A DNA stretch of 9,091 bases from Holosporales bacterium. GTDB taxonomy: Bacteria > Pseudomonadota > Alphaproteobacteria > BNTO01. Numbering within the stretch: the stretch's first letter is position 1; each line of letters starts with the position of its first letter. The notes under the pieces were generated by a model that worked only from the letters and a program-made list of their open reading frames with translations, had not been told where the DNA came from and made no database searches. A program made the position numbers and the translations under genes. The stretch is taken from assembly GCA_031265645.1 (NCBI GenBank), contig JAISCJ010000030.1, positions 1 through 9,091 on the forward strand, in the 5' to 3' direction. Positions 6,561 to 9,091 of this stretch are shown one piece after another.

Positions 6561-6635
6561 GCTCTAAAATGAAATTTTGATTCTGTAAAAAGTAAACATT
6601 AAGTGTTTTGTAAAATCAAAATTCATTTTACGAGC
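6561..6635 (-). repeat. Long AT-rich inverted repeat after the lipoprotein gene
   Basis: The arms 6561-6582 (from GCTCTAAAATG) and 6614-6635 (to CATTTTACGAGC) are reverse complements over about 21 bp, with one unpaired base in each arm. The 31 bases between them add a possible AAAA/TTTT extension. On the minus strand it begins 8 bases after the lipoprotein stop codon and lies about 125 bases before the Rel/SpoT start. A transcription-ending or message-stabilising role for the lipoprotein gene is the simplest reading. The stem is AT-rich and no clean T-run follows, so it is not a textbook terminator. Confidence 0.6.
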
Positions 6636-6643
6636 AGGCATAA

Positions 6644-7681
6644 CTATTTCTTAAATCTAGCAATTTCCTTGTCCCACTTCTCTTGTACGATTTTTCCATT
6701 TTCACAGACACCATCAAACGCGACTTTTACGAGAGGAACCACTCCGGCATCCAGTACGACGACGTTGCCAACTCGGAGGCTCTTCGTTGTTATCACGGTA
6801 GCCTTAACCTTCGTAATATTGCCGTCCGTGCCAGGCTCATTTGACTCTAAATCTACAGCAAAAACCTTGGAATTCTTATTCGACTTATCTAATTTTACCG
6901 AAATTATTTTATATCCCTTTAGAATCGGTATAAATGATTCAAAAACGGAAGCCAAAAATTCAGGAAAAGTATCCACATAGTGTTGATTTGCCTTATCTTT
7001 AATGTCTATGACTCCGCGTGTTACCGTCTTCATTATGTTTAGGAATGCTACATTCGTTTTCACCCACTCGGGAAGTTTCGCCGCATCAAGCTTAATTAAA
7101 TCAACAATCTTGTTGCGAATGCTTGCTTCTGTTTCATCGGTACTTTCCTCAGGTTTGGCTGCTTTCTCCGACTTTTTAGACTTTTTCTTGGCATCGCCTT
7201 TATCTGCCGTGGGTGTCGACTCAACGGCAGGCTCTGATTTGGCTTCGGACGCTTCAGTGGTTGCTTTTGACTTCACTTCAGCCGCTGCAGGCTCAGACTT
7301 TTCTCCAGTCTCTGCAACAGGAGCAGCCTTCGTGGCAGTATCCGATTTTACTTCGGGCGTGTCATTTATTTTCTCCGTTGTAATCTCTGCCTTTTTCGCT
7401 GGTTCAGCAACGGGAGCCGCTTCAGGAGGTGACTTTACATCAACTGCCGCAGGCTTTTCTGTTTCGTGTGCTTTTTCGCTTGGCTGGGAATCAGAGTTCG
7501 GAACTTGAGCTTTTGTTCGCGTTGAAGCTTTATTATTCGACGCTGGCTCTGCGGCAGGCTTGTCCAATGCGGTCTTGTCAATTCCCGGTGCCGCCTCTGT
7601 TTTCGACTCCTTTTTTAGTCCGTCACACCCGACTAAAAACAACGGGCCGCTCAGGCACAACAATCTCCAGTTCTTCAGCAT
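6644..7681 (-). CDS. Lipoprotein with repetitive charged linker and folded C-terminal domain
   Basis: 345 aa. The N-terminus has a positive start, a hydrophobic core and the lipobox LVGC with the lipidated Cys at 19. The next residue is Asp20, which in enterobacteria keeps lipoproteins in the inner membrane. Residues about 23-185 are low complexity, rich in Ala, Glu, Lys, Pro, Ser and Thr, with three imperfect repeats beginning DVKS (81), EVKS (110) and EVKS (135); two carry AAPVAE. Such linkers often span the periplasm. Residues about 186-345 look folded: a helical part (KLPEWVKTNVAFLNIMKTV), then alternating strands and LRVGNVVVLDAGVVPLVKV at 302-320. The order F..FLASVFESF, GYK, strands and DAGVVPLVKVAFD faintly recalls the phospholipid-binding MlaC/Ttg2 family, but this is only a weak resemblance. 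Ribosome site: GGTGG just before the ATG. The plus-strand Ser/Ala-rich frame across it is an antisense artefact. Confidence 0.8.
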   Translation of the reverse strand: MLKNWRLLCLSGPLFLVGCDGLKKESKTEAAPGIDKTALDKPAAEPASNNKASTRTKAQVPNSDSQPSEKAHETEKPAAVDVKSPPEAAPVAEPAKKAEITTEKINDTPEVKSDTATKAAPVAETGEKSEPAAAEVKSKATTEASEAKSEPAVESTPTADKGDAKKKSKKSEKAAKPEESTDETEASIRNKIVDLIKLDAAKLPEWVKTNVAFLNIMKTVTRGVIDIKDKANQHYVDTFPEFLASVFESFIPILKGYKIISVKLDKSNKNSKVFAVDLESNEPGTDGNITKVKATVITTKSLRVGNVVVLDAGVVPLVKVAFDGVCENGKIVQEKWDKEIARFKK

Positions 7682-8121
7682 AAACCACCATTAATACAAT
7701 ATATATAACATCTACGATTTAACAGTACTTCATTTCTGATTTAAATGCCATCCGAATGTACTGCATGATTTGCCTTAAATATTTTTTTTGTGGAAATAAA
7801 TCGCTACAGCCTTTTTAAAATTAGAGTATTGCTTCACAGAGTAGAGTTTATTCGATAAACAAAATATTTGCTTATACCAATTCGCGAAAAGATCCCCAAT
7901 TCGTCGTCGGGAACTCATTCAACTTGTTGCATGGGAACCGCTCGTGTCTTTTGTTGTGGATTATTTTTGCGAATGGGCATAGAATTAACTCGCGCCAACT
8001 TGTTACGTAGTTGTCTTGTCTGATTGTGGTGGGGTAGAATTTTGCTGAAAACGGAAATGCTTCGATGTAGAATCACAAGAGGTTTTGTTTATCCTGCTGT
8101 GCGTTCTGCTTTCGTGATACA
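7682..8121. other. Divergent intergenic region between lipoprotein gene and mutL
   Basis: About 440 bases with no convincing gene. The left end is very AT-rich (TATATATA near 7700) and probably holds the lipoprotein promoter on the minus strand, but I could not place a good -35. A T8 run lies near 7780. TTCGCGAA occurs at 7881-7888 and GCGAATGG at 7970-7977, both of which also appear in the arms of the hairpin at 3677-3707. TAGAAT occurs three times (7980, 8035, 8068). A 22-codon frame from ATG 8057 ends in a TGA that overlaps the mutL ATG (ATGA). Confidence 0.5.
8011..8040 (+). promoter_or_regulatory. Candidate mutL promoter
   Basis: TTGTCT (8011-8016), 18-base spacer, TAGAAT (8035-8040). 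Both boxes are reasonable (four of six and five of six). It would start transcription near 8047, giving a leader of about 75 bases before the mutL ATG, with room for the short frame at 8057-8125. Confidence 0.45.
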
Positions 8122-9091
8122 ATGATAAGAATATTACCATCCGATTTAGTCAACCAAATTGCTGCAGGCGAGGTCGTTGAGCGTCCTGCTTCAGTCGTGA
8201 AAGAGTTGGTTGAAAATGCAGTAGACGCAGGCAGCTCAAACATTGACGTGTTCGTTAAGAATGGAGGACAGAGTTATATCTGTGTGAAAGATAACGGAAA
8301 TGGGATGACTGCAAGCGACCTTGAGTTGTGCGTCCAACGACACGCGACATCAAAACTTTCAGGAAAAAATCTTCTGGAAATTGAGACGTTTGGATTTCGC
8401 GGAGAGGCCCTCCCGTCAATTTGTTCAATAAGCCGCGTCGAGATAAAAAGCAAAACAGCAAATGATAATTTGGGATGGATGTTCTGCTTGGACGGCGGCG
8501 TTGAAGTAAAAAAAGAACCCATAAGACTTGACGCAGGAACAGTGATTACTGTCCGAGATTTATTTTACAAAACGCCTGCTCGCCTCAAATTTTTAAAATC
8601 TAGCTCTGCGGAATTATCGGCAAGCACACTGCAAGTTAAGCTGCTTGCGTTGTCAAATCATCACGTTGATTTTTCGTTTGTTAGCGGAGATAAGCGTTTG
8701 TTTTCGTATGTTGCGAAAAATACGCAAATTGCGCGAATACAAGACGTTATGGGACGCGAGTTTTGTGAGAATGGTGTACAAGTACAATATGAGCTAGATG
8801 GACTATCTATCACTGGAATTGCGAGCTATCCTACCTATCATAAAAATGGTGGGCAATACATATTTGTGAATAAGCGTCCCGTAAAAGATCGAGGACTAGC
8901 GAGTGCAGTAAAGGTTGCATATCAACGAGTCCTTATTCCCGGAGAACAGCCTTCATACGTACTCTTCTTGAGCATGGATCCACAAGAAGTTGATGCTAAC
9001 GTTCACCCAGCAAAAACTGAGGTCCGATTCCGATCTCAAGGGCGCGTTCGCTCAGCAATAATTGCGGCGATTGAACGGGCGTTAGCGACCA
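8122..9091 (+). CDS. mutL: DNA mismatch repair protein MutL, N-terminal part
   Basis: MutL couples mismatch recognition by MutS to downstream strand removal. The window holds the first 323 residues; the reading frame continues past the edge. The N-terminus MIRILPSDLVNQIAAGEVVE is the family's opening sequence, which fixes the ATG at 8122. The GHKL ATPase site is complete: KELVEN with catalytic Glu28 and metal-binding Asn32, DNGNGM with Asp57, RHATSKL at 73-79, GFRGEAL at 91-97, and LFYKTPARLKFL at 147-158. The second domain carries VNKRPVKD and, near the end, VDANVHPAKTEVRF. Small departures from the usual form are DNGNGM (often D.GxGI) and ALPSI after GFRGE (often ALASI). No sign of decay in this part. 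There is no strong ribosome site; the overlapping short upstream frame could provide coupling. The C-terminal dimerization and possible endonuclease region lies outside the window. Confidence 0.97.
   Translation, partial: MIRILPSDLVNQIAAGEVVERPASVVKELVENAVDAGSSNIDVFVKNGGQSYICVKDNGNGMTASDLELCVQRHATSKLSGKNLLEIETFGFRGEALPSICSISRVEIKSKTANDNLGWMFCLDGGVEVKKEPIRLDAGTVITVRDLFYKTPARLKFLKSSSAELSASTLQVKLLALSNHHVDFSFVSGDKRLFSYVAKNTQIARIQDVMGREFCENGVQVQYELDGLSITGIASYPTYHKNGGQYIFVNKRPVKDRGLASAVKVAYQRVLIPGEQPSYVLFLSMDPQEVDANVHPAKTEVRFRSQGRVRSAIIAAIERALAT

Noticed and set aside
7002..7508. 168-codon plus-strand frame rich in Ser, Ala, Phe and Val
   Set aside because: It is the antisense of the Ala/Glu/Lys-rich linker of the lipoprotein. 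Its composition follows from that codon pattern, and it has no ribosome site.
1..9091. CRISPR arrays, insertion sequences, phage or toxin-antitoxin genes
   Set aside because: I saw no regularly spaced repeats, transposase motifs, integrase motifs or paired small genes anywhere in the window.

Overview
This window looks like a piece of an alphaproteobacterial chromosome, probably from a host-associated lineage with a shrinking genome. The best taxonomic marker is a PopZ-type polar organizing protein (4375-4959), a family known from Alphaproteobacteria. The DNA is fairly AT-rich. Genes are separated by long stretches with no coding content, there is a probable gene remnant (728-874), and the Rel/SpoT enzyme is shortened. 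Something near Holosporales or Rickettsiales is my inference; no 16S rRNA or other decisive marker is present.

Layout. 13-609 (minus): exported Nudix-fold protein with a good sigma70-like promoter. 728-874 (plus): probable remnant of lumazine synthase (ribH). 850-2454 (plus): ABC-F ATPase of the YheS type. 2455-3050: about 600 bases without a convincing gene. 3051-3641 (plus): exported six-cysteine protein of unknown function, followed by a perfect 12-bp hairpin. 3780-4328 (plus): HDIG-type phosphohydrolase. 4375-4959 (plus): popZ. 4995-6434 (minus, convergent with popZ): short bifunctional (p)ppGpp synthetase/hydrolase. 6561-6635: long AT-rich inverted repeat. 6644-7681 (minus): lipoprotein with a repetitive Ala/Glu/Lys/Pro linker and a folded C-terminal domain. 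7682-8121: non-coding divergent promoter region. 8122-9091 (plus): N-terminal 323 residues of mutL, cut by the window edge.

The genes do not form one pathway. The core functions are housekeeping: translation support (ABC-F), cell pole organization (PopZ), stringent response (Rel/SpoT) and mismatch repair (MutL). The less ordinary content is in the envelope and secreted proteins (Nudix, six-Cys protein, lipoprotein) and the intergenic DNA. The octamer TTCGCGAA occurs three times, always between genes, twice as a pair spaced 21 bp apart. I see no CRISPR array, transposase, tRNA, rRNA or phage gene, and no clear multi-gene novel system.
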